Shown: piece after piece, positions 1 through 10,051 of the stretch
Layout: every line of letters begins with the position of its first letter
Position numbering within the stretch: the stretch's first letter is position 1
NCBI GenBank assembly: GCA_963930775.1
Contig: OZ005707.1
Coordinates: forward strand, 5,704,001-5,768,000
Reading direction: 5' to 3'
Source: Cliona cf. orientalis
Lineage: Eukaryota > Porifera > Demospongiae > Clionaida > Clionaidae
Length of the DNA: 64,000 nt
Position numbers and translations under genes: made by a program
Notes under the pieces: model-generated
The model's database searches: none
Told to the model about the DNA's origin: nothing
What the model saw: the letters and a program-made list of their open reading frames with translations, nothing else

Positions 1-98
1 GTAAGCCTCTCCTCTCTTAATCTCTCTCTCCCTCTTTCTCTCTCTCTGTCTCTGTCTCTCACTCCCTCTTTCTCCCTCTCTCTCCGTCCCTCCCCCTC

Positions 99-168
<70 letters not shown>

Positions 169-174
169 CCTCAG
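1..174 (+). repeat. CT-microsatellite intron of the CDK gene
   Basis: The window opens exactly on a GTAAGC donor and the segment ends in a CTCAG acceptor at 174. Nearly all of it is (CT)n/(C,T)n. I read it as a complete 174-bp intron whose whole body is a polypyrimidine microsatellite. The upstream exon ends just outside the window. Confidence 0.7.
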
Positions 175-1587
175 TACCTCACTAGATATGTGGTAAGCCT
201 CTCTCTCCCTCTCCCGGGCCCACCCTCCCTCTCTTAAGTTAATAAAAATAATTAGAGCCTTTATACAATTACATAATTGTGGCACAACAGCTGGTAAAAT
301 TACACACGTACACACACTGATGCAATTAAAGCTCCTATTATGTACTTAACCATGTAGAAACCATGAAGTAGTATCCTTATTCTGTACCTACCGGATTTGG
401 TTGTAAACCTTGCGTGTTAGCTACATTGGATCATTGGATGATCAAAGATGGCGCATGATTTGCGTGTGCCTTTCCTCTGCAGCTGCTCTCTGCATATTAG
501 GCTAACAGTAGTCCATGTGTACACTATATTGTGCATGATATCGATCATGTGCAGTCGGTTGTAATACGTCTCTAGAGTTTGTCTAAGATCTAGACATAGA
601 GGACCTGCTGACTGTGTTTCATGACATTGTGTGGTGCTGTACAGTGTATTGCTCGAACATGTACATCACGTTATTGCTACATCAGCAATATTGGCCTCTT
701 TTTCTTGCTGATTAGTTAAGTTATTCCTGTGTATGTAGCTGACCTGATCAGTAGTATGTATGACATTGTAGTATGTCTGTAAAAGTAGTTGCGCAATATT
801 CGCATTTGTTTATATAACGACCACTTCCATACGGTATAGCACCAGGCGACCATTACCTAACCAGTTGTGTGTACTACGACGACCCCTTACCTATTACATT
901 CTTCTTATTGCAGGGGTGTTGGTTGCATATTCGTGGAGATGCTGTCTGGAAAGCCGCTCTTCCCCGGCATCAAGGGAGTCTATGACCAGCTCAACAAAAT
1001 ATGGAATGTAAGCAGGCCTAGTTTAGTCAATAACCGACTATAAACTGTGCTGAAGTTTTCACAAACTTAAAATTTAATATTGATGGATTTTATTTTGTAG
1101 ATTCTGGGTACGCCCACCGAGAGCTCCTGGTCTGGTGTGTCATCCTATCCAGAGTACAAGCCATGTAAGCATGCATAACACAACTACAGTAGTACAATCG
1201 AATTTATTTTGTGTGCAGTGTGCTCACCTGCACCACAATAATTATCATGATTGACAATGCTGTTAATTTTGTGCTATGTCTTGATGCAGATCACTTCAGA
1301 AACTGCCAACCAAGGTCATTAGAAACAGTCTATCCAATGTAAGTAGTCTGATATGCACATTACTATAGCTTATAGAAAAATTTAATGATATGATTATATT
1401 GCAGGCTTTCCCCCTCACTAAGAGCAGGTGATCTGGCAAGTAGAATTCTACAGCTGATTCCGTCTGAAAGAATATCAGCGTCCAGTGCGCTGGCACACGA
1501 GTATTTCTCTTCACTACCCAAAGCAGTCTTCTCAATATCCGACAGTAAGCAGCGGATGTAAAGAAAGATGTATTGACTGTTCGACTA

Positions 1588-1632
<45 letters not shown>

Positions 1633-1681
1633 CATAGGTACTTCAATATTTCTCGTTCCTGGAGTCTCCTTTCATAGATGA
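175..1681 (+). CDS. CDK14/15-like (PFTAIRE-type) cyclin-dependent kinase, C-terminal part
   Basis: Serine/threonine kinase of the CDK14/15 type, cyclin-Y dependent in animals; only the C-terminal lobe is in the window. Exons: 175-192 (18-nt micro-exon), 914-1007, 1101-1164, 1290-1338, 1405-1544 and 1638-1681; all phases agree and the stop is TGA at 1679-1681. The micro-exon supplies TSLDMW and joins the next exon to read LDMWGVGCIFVEML, the alpha-F block of CDKs. LGTPTESSWSG and PSERISASSALAHEYF follow; the Arg in the latter is the conserved kinase subdomain XI residue. The tail after the fold is only about 20 residues, shorter than in vertebrate CDK14. The 5' exons (glycine loop, PFTAIRE helix, HRD, DFG) lie outside, so CDK14 versus CDK15 or another PFTAIRE/PCTAIRE member is not decidable. 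It is convergent with the adaptor gene downstream. Confidence 0.85.
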
Positions 1682-2215
1682 TGGTGAGCCTAGTGGACTA
1701 ATTCAAACGCTTGCTCACTCGCACCACCTCTTGCAATCACTAATTCCTCTCTTTTAATTATTTGTGCCATGGAATGGTATACATGAACCAATGAAGTGTC
1801 CTTTTTGTTTTTGTGTTGTTCATTTGTGTGTGTGGAATAAACTTTTTAACTTAAGTATAATAATAACACTATTTGTGTTGTTATATTATTATTTTGTAGA
1901 TCAGTCAATGATTAATAATAATATTATTATTGACGTGGGATATATATAACATTATCCTAAACTTAACTGTATGCTGTTATACTGCCTTAATAATTGTCCC
2001 CAGGCCACTCCTACTTTTTACATACATACCACTCAACTGAATAGGAATGATGAAGGAACACTTGTACAATGTCATGCATTCAATAACAGATGTTAGGAAT
2101 ATAGTCAAGTAATACTATTTCAGCTTGTGATGAGACTGAACTATACTCGAACATCATAAATATAACAGACATTCATGGGGGATTAATTTTGTGAAGTCCA
2201 GACAAAAAATGCCAC
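1682..2215. other. Convergent 3' intergenic spacer
   Basis: This AT-rich spacer lies between two convergent genes. An AATAAA at 1836-1841 is a plausible polyadenylation signal for the kinase gene. I see no coding exon, and small ORFs here have no recognisable features. Confidence 0.5.
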
Positions 2216-4008
2216 TTAGAGTAAGTTGAGGTCTACCTCCTTCATGAGATTGTCCGTTCTACTCTGCTGCTGCTGCTGCTCTTGTTTGAGCTGGTGGGTC
2301 GGAGGGTCAGGGATGGGCGTGGCCTTCTCCCAGAAACCAAAGTCAATCTCTTCTTCGCTGTCTGACTCCACCTTGGCTGTTGGCTGCTGCTGTTGTTGCT
2401 GCTTCGATGGAGCACTGCTCACAGATGGAAGATCTAGAGGCACAACACAGTAACTTTGGAATTATGATTAACACAGAGTATTCAGCACACTCGGTTGCCT
2501 CCCTTCTAGGAGGATATTTACCAGCAAACATTAGCTTTGCCTGCATACCACTGTGTAGAAACTACTACTGAAATGAGGGCACCCAACAGTAAAACAATTC
2601 CAACGATCTTTTTTTTATATTCCCTTAAACAGGTAGAATAGTAATTATTCTCAAGACTAGGAGGTGGCAGTGTACATGTATGCCAGAGTGTGCACTATCT
2701 TACTTGTAGTCATGGACTGCTGCCTTGCTTTGACGCTTTCTAAAAACTCGTCGAAATCCAAGTCATCCTTAGACCTGCACACAGCATGAAAAACAAAGCA
2801 TTGTATTGTATAATGTATATGCACAGTGGTGCTAGTGTATATAATGTACTATTCAGACCTCAATAACAATCTCAATTCATGCCTGTTGTTATGCAACATG
2901 TGTAGCAATAGAAAGGTTTCACAGAGAACTTTTTGCCATACACACAGATTCTTTTTGGGGGGGGGGGGGGGGGGGGGGTCAGACACGTTCCAATACTTGG
3001 AATTCATTCCCACCCTCTAAATAAATCCCTGCATATAATAATATATTATACACACTACTTACAGTCCACTATCAGAAGTAGCAGATGAGGTTGCCGTGTT
3101 TCCGCTAGTGAACGAGGTCGTGGTGTGCCACGGGTGGGGTTGACTCAAACTGTGTGTGCCTGTCTTCACAATAGTTCTGGTTGTGGGTGGAGCTGTAATT
3201 ACCGTTGCTGTGGTAGTGGTGGGTGTGGCTTGGGGCGGGGCCATTGTAGAGGCAGACGTAGAGGAGGAAAGGTGAGAGGGAAAGTTGAAAGAGACGGTTG
3301 ATTGATCCACAGCTGTTGAGTCATCAAACTCTGAGAAGGGATTCTGAAATGAGATTTAATAATTAAATTTTGGAGAGTTGATGATATACCGTATAGACAG
3401 AAATATTGGCGGGAATTAAATTTGGCGGTTGAGCCCAAAATCGCTATTGTAAGAATTTTAGCGAGTAGGAAATTTTGGCGGATTTTAATTTGGCGGTTGT
3501 GATGTAAACCGCCAAATTTAATTCCCCGCCAATATTTCCGGCTATACAGTTGCTTAGGTAACACCCCTCCCTCCAGGCCACTGTTCAGCTCTGGCAGGAG
3601 AGGGGGAGTCACAGCCTCAATACATCCAACTATAATTGAGAGTCATGTGTGTATACCAGATCACATGATAGTTGAAATCACTACTCACGTGTAGTGTATT
3701 TGCTCACCTGTGGATTGGGTCTTGACCTTTTAGCAGCTTCTCTCTTTGCGGCATAGTAGGCCTAATATGCACACACAGCATTACATCATGCGAATACACA
3801 CCATACACGCTCACACCAAATCACACATACACATGTACAACGCAATGTTAAATATTGCATGTATGTGAAATGCAAACTGACACACTTTCAGGCCTTTGTT
3901 TACACTAGCTAATGCACATGCACATGTAATAACATGCAGCTACATGTACAGGAATGGAAGCTAACCTCCTGTTCTTGTCGTAGCTCCTCTTCTTGTCTTC
4001 TTAGCTGC

Positions 4009-4060
<52 letters not shown>

Positions 4061-4603
4061 GAAGGGGGGAGAGAGGATTAAAAGTAGTTTACTCACACAC
4101 TAGATCAACTACCTCTGCGTCTCTCTCCTCATCTATTCTCCTCTGTTCCTCTACTAGCTGGTCAAAGTTTCCGCTCATAGCGTAGTCGCGCTCTGCATCA
4201 GTCACCATCTGCCTGCTTCTCCTCGCCTCAACCTGAATCAACAATAGACCACACACAAACAATAGGCAAAACAATTAATATTAAATTTTGTCTGCCCATA
4301 CACTCGTAACAAATACTTAACAAGCAATTGTCCCAAAATGTACAGGACACCTCTGCTGATGCCTAAAAGAAGCTGAGCTTTGATTTACTTCGTACCTCCC
4401 TTCTCTCAGCAGTGACGAGGTTCTCAAATTCAATAGTATTGGTAGCTTTCTTCTCAAATAGTATTCTGTTGAGCAGACAGGGGGAAAAGAATGTTATATT
4501 TTCCAGCGCTTCTTGGCTCTTTATTAAATTATTACCTTTCATCGCTTCCCTTGCTATTGAAACATCCGGCTATGGCCACCCAGCAGCCCTGTCTGCGAGC
4601 CAT
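2216..4603 (-). CDS. AP1AR: AP1AR (gadkin)-like AP-1 adaptor regulatory protein
   Basis: Predicted 306-aa protein (human AP1AR is about 300 aa). Exons in transcript order: 4603-4536, 4465-4396, 4232-4113, 4004-3966, 3761-3708, 3343-3063, 2774-2704 and 2433-2216; every junction keeps frame. Diagnostic parts: a short N-terminus with two Cys (7 and 14), comparable to the acylated Cys-rich start of gadkin; TIEFENLV at 33-40; a charged helical stretch; AYYAAKREAAKR at 100-111; an acidic DDLDFDEFLESV region near 214-225. These follow the order seen in the vertebrate protein, which links AP-1 endosomal vesicles to kinesin-1 and restrains Arp2/3. The Ser/Thr/Pro-rich middle (118-211) and two poly-Gln tracts in the last exon are low complexity. 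An EEIDFGFWEK stretch near the C-terminus resembles a gamma-ear-binding acidic FG motif but is not a perfect match. Divergent from the 494-aa gene; shared promoter at 4604-4793. Confidence 0.68.
2957..2978. repeat. 22-bp homopolymeric G tract
   Basis: A run of 22 G lies in intron 6 of the AP1AR-like gene. Its length may be unreliable because of sequencing slippage. Confidence 0.9.
3389..3549. mobile_element. Foldback MITE in an intron of the AP1AR-like gene
   Basis: The two ends are inverted copies of about 45 bp, beginning CCGTATAGACAGAAATATTG and ending with the complement CAATATTTCCGGCTATACAG. They contain repeated GGCGG(G/T)AATTAAATTTGGCGG-like blocks. There is no coding capacity, and a target duplication is not clear. 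Confidence 0.7.
4007..4075. repeat. GA-rich microsatellite
   Basis: An interrupted (GA)n tract lies just upstream (in transcript sense) of exon 4 of the AP1AR-like gene. Read on the minus strand it forms the polypyrimidine tract of the acceptor. Confidence 0.85.
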
Positions 4604-4793
4604 CTTTAAACGAGAGACGTGAATCTTGACAAAGAAGCACAAACTCGTTGTCTTTGTGTTGGATTTCCAAATAATACCCACCACGTGTGACTGTCACATG
4701 ATTTCGCATAATTGGAGAGAATTGGCGGGAAATTTTAAAGGCTAGTACACAAAAATTTGAAAAAGTGGTGCTGCTGGTACATGGTGCGTTGCA
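4604..4793. promoter_or_regulatory. Bidirectional promoter with E2F-type site
   Basis: Only 190 bp separate the start codons of two divergent genes. TTGGCGGGAAA at 4722-4732 matches the E2F/DP consensus, and CACGTG at 4682-4687 is an E-box. No TATA box is evident. An ATG at 4781 opens an 11-codon ORF overlapping the start of the + gene, a possible uORF. Function is inferred from motifs only. Confidence 0.55.
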
Positions 4794-7700
4794 ATGGCTA
4801 CTCTAGCTTCTGAGGAAGAATTGGAATATCTTTGGCGACCAAAGAGAACGTATGATTAAATTATTTATTTAATTTTTAATATTTTATCTTAGTATGGCTC
4901 TCTCAATAGGTTACGTGATTGGGGAGAGACTAGCTACAATATTGTGCGCAATTGGACGCCTCATAATAAGAAATTGGCTCCACCTAGCAGCTCGCCAAAC
5001 AACTCAAAGGTACCAGTCACTAAACTTCCGCCAGCAAAAAAGCTTCCCTCTGGTACAAAAGCCGGCGGTGCTAAACAAGGTGAAGTGTCGACCTCTTACC
5101 GACTCAGAAGGAGCTCAAGAAGACAACAAAGTGCTCAGAGGTCTGAATCCAGCTGGTACATTCCAGATGACGTCACTGCAAGGAATAGAGGGAGTGTAAG
5201 CTTTAGGTCATTGAAACAAAATCATCACAACGGAAGTGGACCATTAGATGATGAAATTGACAACAATGAACAAATTCATGGCGATGCCCATTCGTCTAGT
5301 ATGTCGTCATCAGAATCTCCAAATGGAGCCCACCTATCTCTGAACCATATCTCCAATTCCCCCAATGGACAGCTGCATAGTCAAAAATCTATTGCACATG
5401 CACGTGTAGCGAGCCTGGGAGATGGGAATTATACATATAGTAGTGACATGTATGAGAGGGAGGAACAAGGTGCCCCTGTGCAACGACCTGATAATGAAGT
5501 CGTTGATGGTGGTAGCGAGGGTGCTGGTGTAGGAGGTATGGTAGATGGAGAAGAAATAAGTGATGCTGATCCAATGGACTGTGAGGATAATAACATGGAT
5601 GTGGATGCCCTGCTACAACCAATTACAAAGACAACTGCAGGTACTTTTATATGTAAAAATGTAAAATTCATAGTGTCCCATGTAGGCTCCGGTGCTTAAA
5701 ATTAACGGGCCTGCATGTATGGGGTACCAAGTGTGTCAAAAATGCTATATTTGTATATCTCCCTCTGATATTATATAAATATGACACTGATTTAGCTAAA
5801 TACATGTACATACATGTATCTGTCTGATTTATATATATATGGGCTTAATATATTATGTCTGACTTAGATTTATAAATATGGGCCTGATTTATATGTCAGT
5901 GCCATATTTATAAATAATAGGTGTTTTAGGCACATTTGGCACCCCACATGCATGAGGCATACTATACCCTTGAAATATAGTGCATGGGTGCCACTTGCCC
6001 AGGACACTTCGTAAACAGGTCCTCTGACAGAAATGATTAATTCCGCCAGGCATACTGCAGGGGTAACATAAACATAACACACGTATGTTTATCATATCAT
6101 ATCATATGCATGGGAGGTCAAAATCAACATGTGTACTGACTTAGGCTGGGAGTGCGAACATGCCAGGTGCATGCATGCTGAGAACTGTAGCAGATAAATG
6201 AAGCTAAGCCCGACTTAGGAATTTCTATCAGAGGACAAGCACCCACACACCACATTTCTCATTTACCTGCTATATACAGTTCTCAAGTTCAGCATGCGAG
6301 CACCCTAGTCTAAGTCAGTACGCATGTTAATTTTGACCTAATGCATACATGTATTATGATAAACATGCGTGTGTTATGTTTATGTTACCCCTGTGGTATG
6401 CTGCTGGCGGAATTTAGTTCATTTGTTTCGCTATGACTATCTTTGTTTGTTTTTCGTGCTCTCCAGGTCTGGGTACACAACCAATCTCATCATCCAAAGC
6501 CAGATGTGTAAGCTTTAATAGCCTTGCTCATAGCCATCCAGCAGGCCTAGTGCCTACCCACACTAATAATAATATTTTTGTAAAATGTTGAAACTATCAT
6601 GGGAGGGCTTGGGTACAAGGCTAAGATTTCAGTGTGAAATAATATAAATATAAAATTTGTGTGTTTGAGTATGGAGACCATGATATAATTATATCACATT
6701 TTGTACATGTATATACCTATTAATAAGAGTGATGTTTAATTTCTTCTATCGTGCAGAGGGAGGGTGTGGCAGGAAAAAGGAGGAGATCGTCAACCAAACC
6801 TAAGAAAAGTAGAAAGAGGGTCAAAGATAAGTCATCTGGGGATGATAATGGTAAGACACACTAAATTTTGGAGTATGTTGCAAAAATTAATGGTTTAGGA
6901 ATAACAGCTCCCTATAAGGGGGGGGGGGGGGGGGGATCTTAATTATTTTACATAATATTGTTATATAGAATCAGTGATAAAGGTGAAGCTATGTCAGCCA
7001 GAGGGGACTGTTACTCAGATGGATGAGGAGCTGAATGAGCTGGCCTCATGCCCAGCCGCCTCCTACCCTACTCTTGACGACCTCATCAAGGAAGCCACGT
7101 AAGGATGTTTGCCGATAATAATCAGTATAATGTAGTAATACGAATTTGCTATGGAATCTGAAATTCGTCAGGGGGGGGGGGGTAGATGTGTATGTTACAT
7201 GTAATTAGAAGTGCACACAACCATTTAGATTTGGTGTATATTTGTAAAGCTGTGGCTTAGTAGTTAACTTTTTTGGCATGCAGGCCAAATTTTGGCCAGA
7301 TATACTTAATAGACGACATTAAAATGCCTATGTATCTATATTGTATCCATCTATCCCACCCAGAAGTGGACCAGGCTGTGGAGTGAGGCAGAATGCTCTG
7401 GATAGTCACCAGTGGGACGGCACACCGGAAGAAAAGTTGTCCATGGTAAGTCAAATGATTCACTAGTGCAATGTATGCATTGTGTATACTACAATGTCAT
7501 GCATTTCTATATACCACTTTAGATTGAATATTTGCGCAATGCGACAGCTTTAGAGGAGAGGCTAAGAGAGGTATGTTAATTATCACATAATTAAATTTTA
7601 TCCTCTCTTGGTTTTATCCTACCTACTTGTGTGTATGTGTGTGTGTGTGTGTGTATTTTCATGTATTGCTTGCAGGACAAAGCGAAACACAGTCATCTAC

Positions 7701-9828
7701 AGAAGGATATGCTTAAAAGCCTACACAGGTGAGTGTTGTAAGTCAAATGCAACACTTCATAGAGAGGTTCTGGGTTGGTCCATTGATATGATTGTAAATT
7801 TTTGACCCATTTTTTTCACATGCAAGGATCGTATTTAACAGTGACCTAATTATAAACTGCCCAGTTTATAACTGATTGGATTCATGTGGAAACAAGTTGG
7901 CGAACAAGACTTGTTATCATGTGACATAAACTAAATAATTGAGTAGAGCCTCATTACTACGTTTCTAGATACCTGAAAGATCTTAAATCTTGAGCATAGA
8001 TGTAGTAAATGAATCCACGTTACACAACTTGCTGTTCACTTTCAGTTCCTTAATACCATAGTCTCACGAAGAATGGATGGTCCTCAAATAGTGGTGTGGG
8101 GAACATCTAGCTATCAATATTGTATGTGTACTAAATCTTATTACAAATTGTCCCCATACACACTTGTAACAGTAATTCATCTTTGTATTTTATTTCTAGG
8201 AGCAGTGGAGAGTACTCTGAGGCTGTAGTAAAGGCAAAGGGAACCAAGCGAAGACGAGAGGTGAGGACATTACCCTTCAGATTTCATACTGAGAGCCTCT
8301 TGGCTACGCTAGTGTGTGTGTTACCTTAACTATGTCTATGGTGATCAAAAAATCGATGCTATTTTTATTTATTTATTTATAATTATCATTAATTTTGCAG
8401 AAGATACCCAAACATAATCATCTACAGAAGGAGATGCGTGGCATTCTCAAAACCCTACAAAAGTAAATAGCTATTATAGCATGATCCCATAGTTCTTGTA
8501 GGTACACTTGTACAAATACATTATATACCGGTAGTCACAACTGTGCTCTACAGGAGTAGTGGAGAGTACCGTGAGGCTCTAGCAAAGGCAAAGCAGGGAA
8601 AGCAAAGGCAGGAGGTGAGCTGCATGTACATGTACACGTACAACTTTAGCTGTAGTGTGTGTGGGGTAGTTACTTTGTCATTAATAATTATTGGGGTGGA
8701 CCCCAAAAACACTATCATGGTCATTGGTGTGTGACATGATATGCTTAATGTTGTCAAACTTTCAATTTGACATTACTGACAAAATTAATTATGATGATTC
8801 TATTTCATTTTTGATGAAAACTAGAGCTCTCTAGAGCACAATGTCATACTCTCCGAAAATGTGATTTTGCCATTGCAGATTACTAGAATAAACGCCAACA
8901 AGCAGCTCCATACACTATGTCATTGTGAACCTGTGCTCTTCTGACTTGCTTGACAATCCCATACCAATAACTAGTTCAAGCATGTACAGTGGACTCTCCG
9001 AATAACGGACACCTTGGTACATAGGCTTCTGTCCTTTATTCGGGGTATGTCCTTTATTGGGGTGTTTTTCTTTAGTCACTCCCACTTCATCTAATATTAA
9101 TTTGATAGCCTATAATTCATTGTTATAAAGAAATTCATGACGTATTCACTGAGTGTTTTCATGATATTGTATGGCTAGCTACTTGCCATTAATTTTGAGC
9201 ATATCATGCATGCAACTAAAGCAGTGGCTGTTGTCATTACTATTATAGTAGCTATACAAAGTACTACTGTTTTTTTGAGTATCTAGATATTATTGCTGGC
9301 TTATTATTTTTGTACAGATGGACTGCATGCAAGAAGGTCGTGGGCGGGGTTAGCCACACCCACCGCCGTCCGTTAGTCGGATCGTTTTTTGTATAGTACT
9401 GTATTACTTCGTGCAAGCTGCTGTGTCCGTTATCCGGAATTCGGAGGTTGTCCGCTATTCAGGTGCTGCTACTGTATTAAACATATGGAGATATCGGTTG
9501 GTACATACAGCAGTGTCCGTTATTGGGTAGAGGTCCGTTATTGGGAGTGTCCGTTAATAGAGAGTCCACTGTACTGCTGAAACAGCAATCAATGTAGCAG
9601 TATTATTATGACATCATACCTTTTGTGCTCTTGTCAATACTTTTAGCAAAATTCCTCTACATAATTATACACTTTATGCAATAATTATCTGTGGTTGCCG
9701 TTAATGATTAAGAGTCTCAGGAAATTCCTTGTTAATAATGATGCGCTTTTTTTTGCTTGCAGATTTTAGATGTGGAGCATCAGATTGCGGAAGTTGGCAT
9801 ACTATTGCAGTCAGGCTCACCCAATTAA
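4794..9828 (+). CDS. Unrecognised 494-aa basic/coiled-coil protein with duplicated exon pair (possibly kinetochore CENP-U-like)
   Basis: Twelve exons: 4794-4849, 4910-5640, 6467-6507, 6757-6850, 6969-7098, 7364-7445, 7523-7570, 7676-7728, 8200-8260, 8401-8462, 8554-8614 and 9763-9828; all phases fit and the stop is TAA. The N-terminus reads MATLASEEELEYLWRPKR. Exon 2 encodes a long Ser/Asn/Gly-rich, probably disordered segment. Residues 283-303 are strongly basic and NLS-like. Exons 5-12 are helical and charged. Exons 8+9 and 10+11 are a tandem exon-pair duplication: HLQK(D/E)M followed by SSGEY(S/R)EA and KAK. The C-terminus is ILDVEHQIAEVGILLQSG. The CQPEG block in exon 5 and the HQ(I/L)xxxxxLLxxG end vaguely resemble CENP-U, and the E2F-type promoter would suit a mitotic gene, but this is a hypothesis. 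Decayed copies of its 3' portion accompany receptor copies A2-A4. Confidence 0.75.
7627..7654. repeat. GT microsatellite in intron 7
   Basis: A (GT)n tract lies about 20 bp upstream of the exon 8 acceptor of the 494-aa gene. Confidence 0.9.
8987..9571. mobile_element. Tc1/mariner-pogo-like MITE, 585 bp
   Basis: It begins CAGTGGACTCTCCGAATAAC and ends with the inverted counterpart GTTAATAGAGAGTCCACTG, flanked on both sides by TA (8985-8986 and 9572-9573). The interior repeats CCGTTAT(T/C)CGG-like words. It is non-coding and lies in the 1.15-kb last intron of the 494-aa gene. TA target duplication and CAGT ends fit pogo/Tigger-type elements. Confidence 0.75.
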
Positions 9829-9930
9829 ACGCTATTAGAAATTATCTGTGTATCAGTGACACTTTATTGTTATAAAATCTACATTTATAGTATAGTACAT
9901 ACCAGCAATTCTCTCTAGCTCTGTTAATTA

Positions 9931-9991
9931 CTTCCTTCTAATAATTAAGAAGCCACAGGAATGTACACGATTGGTAGCGTTTTGCGCATGC
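9931..9991 (+). promoter_or_regulatory. Conserved proximal promoter block of receptor A1
   Basis: CTTCCTTCTAA..AATTAAGAAGCCAC (near-palindromic, with a homeodomain-type TAATTA core) is followed about 30 bp later by TGCGCATGC at 9983-9991, an NRF1-like half palindrome. The same two blocks stand upstream of A2 and A3 and partly of A4, so they predate the duplications. Confidence 0.5.
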
Positions 9992-10051
9992 TCAAATCAT
10001 ACAGATCGAGCATTTACTCTCTGCAGTGGCAGTGCTAGTCGAGGATTTGCG

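Noticed and set aside
1296-1646. 116-aa antisense ORF with (RE)n repeat
   Set aside because: It is antisense to kinase exons and a CT microsatellite; the RERERE stretch is just the repeat translated.
4894-5199. 101-aa ORF beginning MALSIGYVIGER
   Set aside because: It is in the wrong frame of exon 2 of the 494-aa gene. The long frame to 5640 with acceptor at 4909 fits exon phases and continues into downstream exons.
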